The notes beneath the pieces were generated by a model that saw nothing but the letters and a program-made list of their open reading frames with translations, ran no database searches and was not told the DNA's origin. The position numbers were made by a program, and so were the translations under genes. Positions 9,198-17,977 of a stretch of 64,000 bases of DNA are shown one piece after another (the first letter of the stretch is position 1; each line of letters opens with the position of its first letter). The DNA is from Pelomonas sp965229315 (GTDB lineage: Bacteria; Pseudomonadota; Gammaproteobacteria; Burkholderiales; Burkholderiaceae_C), in NCBI RefSeq assembly GCF_965229315.1, contig NZ_CBDDJA010000001.1, forward strand, positions 434,001-498,000. Direction: 5' to 3'.

Positions 9198-10009
9198 TGG
9201 CTGCAGCACCGGGCACCGACAAGCACGTGCTGATGCGCGTCGAGAACCTGAGCCTGCATGCCGGCGGCCGCGAACTGCAGCATGGCCTGACGTTCGACGT
9301 GCTGGCCGGCGAGGTGCTGGCGATCGTGGGCGCCAGCGGCTGCGGCAAGAGCACGCTGCTGCGCCACATGATCGGCCTGCAGAAGCCGCAGACGGGCCAC
9401 GTGACGTGGACGGCCGGCGGCGCGAACCGCGACGTGCACGGCGACGACCCGCCGCACCGCGAGATCGGCGTGGCCTTCCAGGCCGGCGCGCTGTGGAGCA
9501 GCATGACCGTGGGCGAGAACGTGATGCTGCCGCTGGAGCTGTACACCGCGCTGGACGCGCCCCGGCGCGAGCAGCTGGCACGCTTCAAGCTGGCCCTGGC
9601 CGGGCTGAACGATCCGGCCACCTTCGACGCCGAGCCCGCCGCGCTGTCGGGCGGCATGCGCAAGCGCGCGGCCATCGCCCGCGCGCTGGTGCTGGACCCG
9701 CCGCTGCTGTGCCTGGACGAGCCGTCCGCCGGCCTGGACCCGCTGACGTCGGCGCGGCTGGACGACCTGATCGTGCGCCTGAAGCGCGACCTGGGCACCG
9801 GCATCGTGCTGGTCACGCACGAGCTGGACAGCCTGTTCGCCGTGGCCGACCGCGTGCTGTTCCTGGACGTCCAGGCCCACACCGCCACGGCGCTCGGCCC
9901 GCCCGACGAACTGCGCGACAGCGGCCCGGCGCCGGTGCGCGAGTTCCTGACCCGCGGCAAGTACCAGAGCCACGACACCGAACATCCACAGCCAAAGGAA
10001 CCCGCATGA
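9197..10009 (+). CDS. MlaF-family ABC transporter ATP-binding protein
   Basis: 270 residues with a full nucleotide-binding domain: Walker A GASGCGKST, Q-loop in GVAFQAGALWSS, signature LSGGMRKRAAIARAL, Walker B LLCLDEPSAGLDP and the switch His in LVTHELD. The LSGGM signature and the FQ.GALWSS Q-loop are typical of ATPases serving MCE transporters. The start codon overlaps the permease stop and its own stop overlaps the next start (ATGA), so the operon is tightly coupled. It energises the MlaE-like permease from the cytoplasmic side. Confidence 0.95.
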   Translation: MAAAPGTDKHVLMRVENLSLHAGGRELQHGLTFDVLAGEVLAIVGASGCGKSTLLRHMIGLQKPQTGHVTWTAGGANRDVHGDDPPHREIGVAFQAGALWSSMTVGENVMLPLELYTALDAPRREQLARFKLALAGLNDPATFDAEPAALSGGMRKRAAIARALVLDPPLLCLDEPSAGLDPLTSARLDDLIVRLKRDLGTGIVLVTHELDSLFAVADRVLFLDVQAHTATALGPPDELRDSGPAPVREFLTRGKYQSHDTEHPQPKEPA

Positions 10010-11046
10010 AGCGCCGCCGCGCCAGCCCTTTCCTGATCGGCGCCTTCGTCGTCGGCGCCGCCGCGGTGCTGGCCATCGCGCTCATCGCGCTGCCGGGCAA
10101 CCACTGGTTCAAGAAGCCCCAGCGCGTCGTCATGTTCTTCACCGGCTCGGTCTACGGGCTGCAGAAGGGCGCGCCGGTGGTGTTCCGCGGCGTGCACGTG
10201 GGCGACGTGACGGAGATCCGCGTGTACTACGACCGCAAGACCGACGGCTATGCCATCCCGGTCGTCGCCGACCTGGACACCGACGCCATCCGCGACCTGG
10301 ACGGTCGCCGCAACCATGGCGACATCGGCCACGCGCTGCCCACGCTGATCGAGCGCGGGCTGACCGCGCAGCTCGGCACGCAGAGCCTGGTGACCGGCCA
10401 GCTCTACGTGGACCTGGACCTGCGCCCCAAGCAGAGCGGCGCATTGCACGGCGGCTACAAGGAAGACGCCACCGAGATCCCGACCACGTCCACCGTCTTC
10501 CAGGCGCTGAAGAACCAGCTCGACGGCATCGACCTGCGCAAGATCCTCGACGACCTGAGCCAGATCGCCGGCGCCGCGCATGCGTTCGCCACCGGGCCGG
10601 AACTCAAGCAGGGGCTGAAGGACTTTGCCGCGACCGCCGCCCATGCCCGCAAGCTGGCCGAGCAGCTGGACCGCCGCGCCGCGCCGCTGAGTGACAGCGC
10701 GATGCGCGCGCTGGCCAGCGTGGACCGCGCCGGCAGCCGCGTGTCGGAGGCGGCGTCCAGCGTGGGCCGCGGCGCCGACCGCGCCAGCGAGCTGCTGGAC
10801 CCGAACGGCGCCGTCGTGAAGGACTTGCAGCGCGCGCTGGACGAGTTGCGCCGCGCCAGCGCCTCGCTGCGCGAGACGGCCGACAGCGACGGCCCGCTGC
10901 TGCAGCAGACCGAACGCACGATGCGCGACCTGTCGTCGGCCGCGCGTGCGCTGCGGCAGCTGTCCAATTCGCTGGACGCCCAGCCCGACGCGCTGCTGCG
11001 CGGCCGCAAGCCCGATCCCAACCCCACCGGGGAGCCTGCACGATGA
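10006..11046 (+). CDS. MCE-domain (MlaD-like) substrate-binding protein
   Basis: 346 residues. An N-terminal membrane anchor (about residues 8-30) is followed by one MCE domain (about 42-130, with GSVYGLQKGAPVVFRGVHVGDV) and a long helical region (150-330) rich in Ala, Arg and Ser, probably coiled coil. MCE proteins form hexameric rings that bind lipids in the periplasm. The extended helical tail is more like PqiB/LetB or mycobacterial MCE proteins than the short MlaD, and may form a tunnel towards the outer membrane. It overlaps both neighbours by four bases. Confidence 0.92.
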   Translation: MKRRRASPFLIGAFVVGAAAVLAIALIALPGNHWFKKPQRVVMFFTGSVYGLQKGAPVVFRGVHVGDVTEIRVYYDRKTDGYAIPVVADLDTDAIRDLDGRRNHGDIGHALPTLIERGLTAQLGTQSLVTGQLYVDLDLRPKQSGALHGGYKEDATEIPTTSTVFQALKNQLDGIDLRKILDDLSQIAGAAHAFATGPELKQGLKDFAATAAHARKLAEQLDRRAAPLSDSAMRALASVDRAGSRVSEAASSVGRGADRASELLDPNGAVVKDLQRALDELRRASASLRETADSDGPLLQQTERTMRDLSSAARALRQLSNSLDAQPDALLRGRKPDPNPTGEPAR

Positions 11047-11687
11047 CGACGATCCCAGCCCTGGCCACGCCTGCCCGCCTGCGCCGCCGCGACGGCCTGC
11101 ACCTGCTGCTGGCGGCGCTGGCCTTGCCCCTCGTGGGCTGCGCGACGCGCGACACGCCGCCGCGCCGCCTGTACGGCCTCACCGGCGCGCCCACGCTGCC
11201 GCCCGACGCCAGGCCCGGCCAGGACGGCCGCGCGTGGGTGCTGAGCCCGCAGGTGGCGATGCCCGAGCTGCTGGACCGTGACGAGATCCTCGTCGCCGAG
11301 CGCAGCGCCGGCCTGCGGCCGTGGCCCGAGGCGCGCTGGGCCGAGCCGCTGCGCGACGCGCTGCCGCGCGTGCTGACGGAAGACCTGGCGCGGCTGCGCC
11401 AGCCCTACCCGGTCACGCTCGGCACGGCACCGGCCAACGGCATCGAGTCGCTGCGGCTGACGGTGCAGGTGGACGAATGGCTGGCGCGCAGCGCTGGCGC
11501 GGGCCTGCAGCTGACGCTGCGCGCGCGCTGGCGCTGGGCGCCGCTGCACGCACCGGCGAACACCGCCCTGCCGGCGGCGGGCAGCACGGCGCTGACGGTG
11601 GACTGCGCCGCGCAGGCGGATGCGCTGGCCGATGCGCACCGGCGCAGCCTGACACTGCTGGCCGCGCGCATCGTTGCAGCTTCCTGA
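11043..11687 (+). CDS. PqiC/ABC-type transport auxiliary lipoprotein
   Basis: 214 residues. A twin-arginine-like basic N-terminus (RLRRRDG) precedes a hydrophobic stretch and a lipobox-like PLVGC, predicting an outer-membrane lipoprotein. The rest resembles the ABC-type transport auxiliary (PqiC/DUF330) fold: YGL near the N-terminus, VLSPQVAMPELLDRDEILV and a later Trp-rich strand (RARWRWAPLHA). In characterised systems this lipoprotein contacts the MCE tunnel at the outer membrane. It is the last gene of the four-gene transporter operon; about 100 bases separate it from a tiny membrane-peptide frame. Confidence 0.85.
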   Translation: MTTIPALATPARLRRRDGLHLLLAALALPLVGCATRDTPPRRLYGLTGAPTLPPDARPGQDGRAWVLSPQVAMPELLDRDEILVAERSAGLRPWPEARWAEPLRDALPRVLTEDLARLRQPYPVTLGTAPANGIESLRLTVQVDEWLARSAGAGLQLTLRARWRWAPLHAPANTALPAAGSTALTVDCAAQADALADAHRRSLTLLAARIVAAS

Positions 11688-11795
11688 CCCGCGCTTGGCG
11701 GCTTGTCCGACGCGGGCCGCCGGTCACCGCCGACCGCGCCACCGCCGTGGCGGCGCGACCATGACTCCCTCGATCAAACTTCAGTGAGGCCTGTC

Positions 11796-11873
11796 ATGTT
11801 CAAGTACATCGTTGCCTGGTTGCTCGGCGTTCCGGCCCTGGTGCTGGTCGTCATCTACTTCTTCTTCCACTGA
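11796..11873 (+). CDS. Very small predicted membrane peptide (25 aa)
   Basis: A 25-codon frame, starting MFKYIVAWL and ending IYFFFH, is preceded by GAGG six bases upstream of its ATG. Nearly the whole peptide is one hydrophobic helix with a basic residue at position 3. That is the pattern of single-pass small membrane proteins, which annotation pipelines often miss. It follows the lipid-transporter operon by about 100 bases. No function is known to me, and a chance frame cannot be excluded, but the combination of Shine-Dalgarno, short spacer and uniformly hydrophobic content is better than expected by chance in DNA this rich in G+C. Confidence 0.5.
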   Translation: MFKYIVAWLLGVPALVLVVIYFFFH

Positions 11874-11898
11874 CCGAGCCAGCCCGCCCCGCCCTCGC

Positions 11899-13299
11899 TC
11901 AGGGCGCCGTCAACCGGGCCGCGAAGGCCTTGTGGACGGCCAGCAGGGCGGTGGCGCGGTTGGTCTGCACCTGGATCAGCGCATCCTGCGCCGCGAGCCG
12001 GTCCTGCTCTGCGGTGAGCAGTGAATAGAAGTCGGCCACGCCGGCTTCATAGCGCCTCAAGGCCAGTTCGCGGGCGCGGGCGGTGGCTTCGGCCGCGGCG
12101 GCCTGCGACACGGCCTGCAGCTCGGTTTCGCGCAAGGTCGACAGGCTGCCCTGGGCATCCTGCAAGGCCACGAGTTGCGCCTGCTCGGCACTGGCAACCG
12201 CGGCATCGAACCCCGCTCGCGCGGCGGTTTCTTCGGCCTTGCGCGCGCCGAAGTCCAGGAAGTTCCAGTTCAACGCTGCGCCCAGGCTGTGGACCTGCGT
12301 GGCGCTCTTGAACAGGTCGCCGGCACGCGCAGCGCTCCAGCCGATCTGGCCGGTCAGGCCCAGCGTGGGCCAGCGCGCGGCCCACGCCACCTGCGCGCGG
12401 GCGGCGGCGGCCTGGGCGCGCACGGCGGCGGCCTTCACGTCCGGCCGCTGGGCGAGCAGGCCGGCCGGGTCGGGCAGCGTGCCGAGGCTGACGAGGCGCG
12501 GCTCGGGCATGGCGGGCAGCGGGTCGGTGTCGGCCTTGTCGCAGTCGGCCGGCGGCTGGCCGCGCAGCGTGTCCAGCTGCAGCCGCGTCAGGCAGGCGGC
12601 GTTGCGCAGCGCGGGCACGCTGGCCGAGGTCTGCGCGACGAGGGCTTCGGCGCGCGCCTGGTCGAGCGCAGTGCCACGGCCGACGCCGACGCGGGCCTTC
12701 ACGAGGTCCAGCAGCTGGTTCTGCACCACCAGCGTGTCCTTGGCCAGCGCCAGGCGGTGGCCCAGGCCGATGAGCTGGGCCTGCAGGTTCAGCGCGGCGC
12801 CGGCCAGGCTGAGCTGGGCGGCGTCGCGGTCGAGCGCGGCGCCCTGGGCGTCATAGCCGGCGGCCTGCGCGTTGGCCGACAGCCGGCCCCACAGGTCCAG
12901 CTCCCACTGCGCCGTGGCGTTGACGCCGTAGGCATTGAAGTTGTTGAACTGGCCCAGGTCGTTGGCGGCGCGCTGGCGGCTGGCGCTGGCGCCCACGCCC
13001 ACGCTGGGCAGGCGCTGCGCACCGGCGGCGTCGGCCAGCGCCTCGGCCTGGCGCAGCCGTGCGGCGGCGGCGCGCAGGTCGCGGTTGCTGGCCAGCACGT
13101 CGTCGACGACACGCTGCAGCTGCGCGCTGTCGGCGAATGCACGCGTCATCGTCGCGGCGGTGCCGCTGGCCTCGGCGGGAACGGCGGGCTGCTGCGCGAA
13201 CTGGGCCGGTGCCAGGTTGGCCGGGCTGGACGACAGGCCCGGCGCGGCACAGCCGACGAGCAGGGCCGCGGCCGCGAGAGGTGTGAGGCGGCTCAGCAT
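11899..13299 (-). CDS. RND efflux outer-membrane factor, NodT/OprM-type lipoprotein
   Basis: About 466 residues. The start at MLSRLTPLAAA is chosen because AAGGAGG lies just upstream and because it gives a lipoprotein signal peptide with lipobox LLVGC. The mature part has the two repeated outer-membrane efflux domains (TolC fold), with long helical segments such as ASNRDLRAAAARLRQAEAL and ELDLWGRLSANAQAA, the usual NodT landmarks. It forms the outer-membrane channel of the tripartite pump encoded with it. Its ATG begins one base after the stop of the pump gene, so it is the third gene of the operon. Confidence 0.93.
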   Translation of the reverse strand: MLSRLTPLAAAALLVGCAAPGLSSSPANLAPAQFAQQPAVPAEASGTAATMTRAFADSAQLQRVVDDVLASNRDLRAAAARLRQAEALADAAGAQRLPSVGVGASASRQRAANDLGQFNNFNAYGVNATAQWELDLWGRLSANAQAAGYDAQGAALDRDAAQLSLAGAALNLQAQLIGLGHRLALAKDTLVVQNQLLDLVKARVGVGRGTALDQARAEALVAQTSASVPALRNAACLTRLQLDTLRGQPPADCDKADTDPLPAMPEPRLVSLGTLPDPAGLLAQRPDVKAAAVRAQAAAARAQVAWAARWPTLGLTGQIGWSAARAGDLFKSATQVHSLGAALNWNFLDFGARKAEETAARAGFDAAVASAEQAQLVALQDAQGSLSTLRETELQAVSQAAAAEATARARELALRRYEAGVADFYSLLTAEQDRLAAQDALIQVQTNRATALLAVHKAFAARLTAP

Positions 13300-13300
13300 G

Positions 13301-16300
13301 TCAATGGCCCTCCTTCTTGGTCGGTGGAGCATCGTCATCGATGCCCGGGTGGAAGGCGTGGGCGGAGGCCTCGATCTCGGCCTTCAGCGCGGCGGCACGC
13401 GCGCGGCGCCGCTCGGTGCCCTTGCGCAGCAGCGCGTAGAACACCGGCGTCAGGAAGATGCCGAAGAGCGTCACGCCCAGCATGCCGGCGAACACGGCGA
13501 TGCCCATCGCGCGGCGCATCTCGCTGCCGGCACCGCTGCCGGCGATCAGCGGGATGACGCCGGCGCAGAAGGCGATGGACGTCATCAGGATGGGACGCAG
13601 CCGCAGGCGGCAGGCCTCGATGACGGCGTCCGTCACGGACTTGCCGTGCTCCTCCAGCTCCTTGGCGAACTCGACGATCAGGATGGCGTTCTTGCACGCC
13701 AGCCCGACGAGCACGACGAGCGCCACCTGCGTGAAGACGTTCAAGTCCCCGGCCTGCCCGAACGGCGGGAAGTGCGACAGCCACACGCCGAAGAGCGCGG
13801 ACAGGATGCACATCGGCACGATCAGGATGATGGCCAGCGGCAGGCTCCAGCTCTCGTACTGCGCGGCCAGCACCAGCACCACCAGCAGCACCGAGAAGCC
13901 CAGCACCGCAGCCAGCGTCGGGATCTCCACGCCCACCACCGGCAGCGTGACGTTGCGCGTCAGGCGGTCCTGGTAGCTGAGGTCGGTCCACTCGTAGCTC
14001 ATGCCGCGCGGCAGGCTCTTGAGCAGCCGCTCGATCTCGCCCTCGGCCTGGCCGCTGGAGAACCCGGGCTTGGGCGCGCCGTTGATGTCGGCCGACGGGA
14101 AGCCGTTGTAGCGCGTGACGCGCGTGGGGCCGAAGGTGGGCTCCACGGTCATCAGCGCGCCCAGCGGCACCATCTCGCCGGCACCGTTGCGGGTCTTGAA
14201 CTGGACCACGTCGTCCGCCTTGGCGCGGAAGGGCGCGTCGGCCTGGACGATGACCTGGTAGGTCTTGCCGAACTTGGTGAAGTCGTTGACGTACAGCGAG
14301 CCGAGGTTGATCTGCAGCGTGTCGTAGATGTCCGCCAGGCCCACGCCCATCTGCTTGGCCTTGGTGCGGTCCACGTTGGCGAACAGCTGCGGCACGTTGA
14401 TGTCGTAATTGGAGTACGGCGTGCCGATGCTCGTGTTGGGGTTGCCGTAGACCTGGCCCAGCGTGCCCCAGACGGCCGCGTACAGCGCCTGCTCGCCCTG
14501 GCTGCCGCGGTCCTGCACCTGCACCTTGAAACCGCCGGACACGCCCAGGCCGTCCACCGGCGGCGGCGGCACGACGAACATGCGCGCGCCCTGGATCTGC
14601 TGGATGGCGCCGTTGACGCTGCCGAGGATGGCTTCCTTGGACTTGTCGTGCGAGGTGCGCTTGTCGAAGCCCTCCAGGCCGAAGAACACGATGCCTTCGT
14701 TGGGCGACGCGGAGAAGCCGGCGACCGACAGGCCCGGGAACGCGACCGCGTCGACGATGCCCGGCGTCTTCAGCGCGATCTCGCTCATCTTGCGGATGAC
14801 TTCTTCCGTGCGGTCCAGGCTGGAGCCGGCGGGCAGCTGCGCGATGCCGATCAGGTACTGCTTGTCCGGTGCGGGCACGAAGCCGCTGGGGATGCGCGAG
14901 AACAGCAGCACCGTGGCGCCCAGCAGCAGCGCGTAAACGACGAGTGCCGCGCCCTTGCGGCGCAGGATGCCGGTGACGCCGCGGCCATAGGCCTCGGAGC
15001 GGCGGTGGAAGAACCGGTTGAACCAGTGGAAGAAGCGGCCGAACACGCGCTCCATGCCGCGCATCAGCGCGTCCTTGGGTGCGTCATGCGGGCGCAGCAG
15101 GATGGCGGCGAGCGCCGGCGAGAGCGTCAGCGAGTTGAACGCGGAGATGACCGTGCTGATGGCGATGGTCGCGGCGAACTGCTTGTAGAACTGGCCGGTC
15201 AGGCCCGGCACCAGCGTCAGCGGGATGAACACCGCGCACAGCACCAGCGCGATGGCGATGATGGGCCCGGAGACCTCCTGCATCGCCTTGATCGTGGCGG
15301 CCCGCGGCGTCAGGCCGTCCTGGATGTTGCGCTCGACGTTCTCGACCACCACGATGGCGTCGTCCACGACGATGCCGATGGCCAGCACCAGGCCGAACAG
15401 CGTCAGCGTGTTGATGGAGAAGCCCAGCAGCAGCAGCATCGCGAAGGTGCCGACGATGGACACCGGCACGGCGACCAGCGGGATGATGGACGCGCGCCAG
15501 GTCTGCAGGAAGATGATGACCACCAGCACCACCAGCGCGACGGCCTCGAACAGCGTGTGCACGACCTTCTCGATGGAGGTCTGCACGAAGCGCGTGGGGT
15601 CATAGACGATCTCGTAGTCCACGCCCTTGGGGAAGTTGGGCTTGAGCCGCTCCATCGTCTTGCGCACGTTGTCCGAGATGGCCAGCGCGTTGGAGCCGGG
15701 CGCCTGGAAGATGGCGATGGCCGCGGCTTCCTTGTTGTTCAGCAGGCTGCGCAGCGCGTAGGTGTTGGCGCTGATCTCGACGCGGCCCACGTCCTTGACG
15801 CGCACCATCGCGCCGGTCTTGGGCTCGGCGCGGATGATGATGTTGCCGAACTCCTCCTCGGTGGCCAGGCGCCCCTGCGCATTGACGGAGAGCTGGAATT
15901 CCGTGCCCTTGGGCGACGGCGAGGCGCCGACCACGCCGGCCGCGACCTGCGTGTTCTGCTCGCGGATGGCGCCGATGACGTCGGACGACGTCATGTTGCG
16001 GCTGCTGAGCTTCTGCGGGTCCAGCCAGATGCGCATGGCGTAGTCGCCCGCACCGAAGGCCAGCACCGAGCCCATGCCGGGCACGCGCAGCAGGTCGTCA
16101 CGCACGTTGAGCGTGCCGTAGTTGCGCAGGTACAGCGCGTCGCGCGAGTTGTCCGGGCTGACCAGGTGGACCACCATGGTCAGGTTGGGCGCGGACTTCT
16201 CGGTCGTCACGCCGATGGTGCGCACGATGTCAGGCAGGCGCGGCAGCGCGCGGTTGACGCGGTTCTGCACCGCGGTCTCGGCGGCCTCGGGGTGGGTGCC

Positions 16301-16594
16301 GACCTTGAACGTGACGGTCAGCGTCATGCCGCCGTCGCCGGTGGCCTGGCTCTCGAAGTACAGGACGTTTTCGAGGCCGTTGATCTGCTCTTCCAGCGGC
16401 GCGGCGACCGTCTCGGAGATCACGCGCGGGTTGGCACCGGGGTACTGGGCGCGCACGACGACCTGCGGCGGCGCGACCTCGGGGTATTCCGAAATCGGCA
16501 GCAGCGGGATGGCCAGCGCGCCGATCAGGAAGATGAACAGCGACAACACGGTCGCGAAGCGCGGCCGGTCGATGAAGAAGCGTGAGATGTCCAT
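13301..16594 (-). CDS. RND multidrug efflux pump, inner-membrane HAE-1 family
   Basis: 1097 residues, slightly longer than AcrB (1049) because of a charged C-terminal tail. It starts MDISRFFIDRPRFATVLSL, as HAE-1 pumps do, and has twelve membrane segments in two halves with two large periplasmic loops. The proton-relay Asp pair is visible in LAIGIVVDDAIVVVENVERN. A MexF/OqxB-like relationship is suggested by the long loops and by the DRGSQGEQALYAA region, but the substrate cannot be read from sequence. It is encoded between adaptor and outer-membrane factor, with 17 bases to the adaptor stop and overlapping ribosome-binding signals to the channel gene. Confidence 0.95.
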   Translation of the reverse strand: MDISRFFIDRPRFATVLSLFIFLIGALAIPLLPISEYPEVAPPQVVVRAQYPGANPRVISETVAAPLEEQINGLENVLYFESQATGDGGMTLTVTFKVGTHPEAAETAVQNRVNRALPRLPDIVRTIGVTTEKSAPNLTMVVHLVSPDNSRDALYLRNYGTLNVRDDLLRVPGMGSVLAFGAGDYAMRIWLDPQKLSSRNMTSSDVIGAIREQNTQVAAGVVGASPSPKGTEFQLSVNAQGRLATEEEFGNIIIRAEPKTGAMVRVKDVGRVEISANTYALRSLLNNKEAAAIAIFQAPGSNALAISDNVRKTMERLKPNFPKGVDYEIVYDPTRFVQTSIEKVVHTLFEAVALVVLVVIIFLQTWRASIIPLVAVPVSIVGTFAMLLLLGFSINTLTLFGLVLAIGIVVDDAIVVVENVERNIQDGLTPRAATIKAMQEVSGPIIAIALVLCAVFIPLTLVPGLTGQFYKQFAATIAISTVISAFNSLTLSPALAAILLRPHDAPKDALMRGMERVFGRFFHWFNRFFHRRSEAYGRGVTGILRRKGAALVVYALLLGATVLLFSRIPSGFVPAPDKQYLIGIAQLPAGSSLDRTEEVIRKMSEIALKTPGIVDAVAFPGLSVAGFSASPNEGIVFFGLEGFDKRTSHDKSKEAILGSVNGAIQQIQGARMFVVPPPPVDGLGVSGGFKVQVQDRGSQGEQALYAAVWGTLGQVYGNPNTSIGTPYSNYDINVPQLFANVDRTKAKQMGVGLADIYDTLQINLGSLYVNDFTKFGKTYQVIVQADAPFRAKADDVVQFKTRNGAGEMVPLGALMTVEPTFGPTRVTRYNGFPSADINGAPKPGFSSGQAEGEIERLLKSLPRGMSYEWTDLSYQDRLTRNVTLPVVGVEIPTLAAVLGFSVLLVVLVLAAQYESWSLPLAIILIVPMCILSALFGVWLSHFPPFGQAGDLNVFTQVALVVLVGLACKNAILIVEFAKELEEHGKSVTDAVIEACRLRLRPILMTSIAFCAGVIPLIAGSGAGSEMRRAMGIAVFAGMLGVTLFGIFLTPVFYALLRKGTERRRARAAALKAEIEASAHAFHPGIDDDAPPTKKEGH

Positions 16595-16611
16595 GGGCTA
16601 CCGCCTTGGGA

Positions 16612-17808
16612 TTACTTCGAGGCGGCGGAAGCCGGGGCAGCGGCCGGGGCAGGCGCGGCACCCGGCGGGCCTTGCGGCGGCGCGGGGATGGGCATGCCCT
16701 TGTCGTCGACCTTGAGCACCTGCGGCGTGACCGGCGCGCCGGGGAAGGCACGCAGCAGGCCGTCGACGATGACCATCTCGCCGGCCTTGACGCCGTCCAC
16801 CACCCGCATGCCGTCGATCAGCGCGCCCGGCGTCACCGGGCGGGGCTGCACGATGTTGTTGGGGCCGACGATGAGGACGATCTTGCGCGTCTGGTCCGTC
16901 GTGATCGCCCGGTCGGGCACGACGACGCCCGGGTAGCTGCTGCCGCCGCCCAGCTTCACGCGGGCGTACAGGCCCGGCGTGAACTGGCCGTTCTTGTTGT
17001 CGAACACGGCGCGCGCGCGGATGGACGCGGTGGCGGGGTTCAGCCGGTTGTCGACGAAGTCCAGCTTGCCGGTGTGCGGGTAGCCCTGCTCGTTGGACAG
17101 GCCCATCTGCACGACGGTGGAGACCGGCTTGGCCGAGCGCATGTACTTCAGGAAGGTGGCTTCGCTGGCGTCGAAGTAGGCGTAGACCTTGTCGCTGGAG
17201 ACCACGGTGGTCAGCACGGCGTCGCCCACGCCGACGAGGTTGCCCGGCGTCACGTTGGCGCGCGACGTGCGGCCGCTGACCGGCGACGTCACGTTGGCAT
17301 AGTCGATGTTGAGCCTGGACTGCGCCGCCGCCGCCTCGGCCGCCTTCAGGTTGGCCTCGGCCGCGCGCTGAGCGGCGCGCAACTGGTCGATCTCCTGGCC
17401 GCTGATGGCGTTGATGGACACCAGCTTCTCGGCCCGGGCCAGCTCGGCCCGGGTCAGGTCGACCTGCGTCTTCGCCGCGGCACTCTGGGCCTCGGCGCGG
17501 GCCACGTCGGCCTTGAACCCGCGCGCGTCGATGGTGAACAGCGGGTCGCCCTTGCGCACGAGCTGGCCTTCCTTGAAGCGCACGGCCTCCACGGTGCCGG
17601 CCACGCGGGAACGCACGTCGACGGTGTCGGGCGCCTCCAGGCGCGCGGTGAATTCGTCGAACTCCTGCACTTCGCACTGCGTGGCCGGGGCCACCGACAC
17701 CGGCGGCGGGCCGCCGTGCCCGGCGGCGCCATCTGGCTTCTGGCCGCAGGCGGCCAACAGCATCGCAACGAGGGGGATCAGGGGCAGCGCCAGGCTCTTC
17801 TTTGTCAT
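16612..17808 (-). CDS. RND efflux periplasmic adaptor (membrane fusion protein)
   Basis: About 398 residues. The start at MTKKSLALPLIPLV fits a GGAG upstream and yields a lipoprotein signal with lipobox LLAAC. The order of parts is beta-barrel/lipoyl (about 55-110, SRVAGTVEAVRFKEGQLV), an alpha-helical hairpin (100-170, repeated Ala/Glu/Arg), then lipoyl return (VTSPVSGRTSR) and a membrane-proximal domain. It links the pump to the channel in the periplasm and is the first gene of this operon. The C-terminus is Pro/Ala-rich. The promoter should lie in the ~170 bases between it and the peptide-transporter gene; no obvious TetR- or LysR-type regulator is adjacent. Confidence 0.94.
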   Translation of the reverse strand: MTKKSLALPLIPLVAMLLAACGQKPDGAAGHGGPPPVSVAPATQCEVQEFDEFTARLEAPDTVDVRSRVAGTVEAVRFKEGQLVRKGDPLFTIDARGFKADVARAEAQSAAAKTQVDLTRAELARAEKLVSINAISGQEIDQLRAAQRAAEANLKAAEAAAAQSRLNIDYANVTSPVSGRTSRANVTPGNLVGVGDAVLTTVVSSDKVYAYFDASEATFLKYMRSAKPVSTVVQMGLSNEQGYPHTGKLDFVDNRLNPATASIRARAVFDNKNGQFTPGLYARVKLGGGSSYPGVVVPDRAITTDQTRKIVLIVGPNNIVQPRPVTPGALIDGMRVVDGVKAGEMVIVDGLLRAFPGAPVTPQVLKVDDKGMPIPAPPQGPPGAAPAPAAAPASAASK

Positions 17809-17925
17809 ATGGGGCTCCGAATGCAAGCCGGCGACTGTAATCAGATCACCGCGACGCTGACTACCGCGCATCTGAAAGCCCTGCGTGATGCTGACATCTC
17901 TTGTCAACAGCGTCGGCTTGTGAAC

Positions 17926-17951
17926 AAAAAAGCCGCCCGAAGGCGGCTTTT
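17926..17951 (-). terminator. Rho-independent terminator of the peptide transporter gene
   Basis: A perfect 10-base stem (AAAAGCCGCC/GGCGGCTTTT) with a CGAA/TTCG tetraloop, followed on the minus strand by a run of six T. It lies about 27 bases past the stop of the POT transporter and should end that transcript before the efflux operon. Confidence 0.9.
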
Positions 17952-17977
17952 GGCGTGAAACCGAGTTTCAGTTCGGC

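Noticed and set aside
7863..9581. Long minus-strand frames opposite the MlaE/MlaF-like genes
   Set aside because: Permease and ATPase motifs on the plus strand are complete; the minus-strand products are low-complexity Arg/Gly/Gln.
12935..16585. A 1216-codon open frame on the plus strand opposite the RND pump gene
   Set aside because: It is antisense to a fully conserved pump gene, has an Arg/His/Gln/Gly-rich composition typical of GC-rich shadow frames and no domain.
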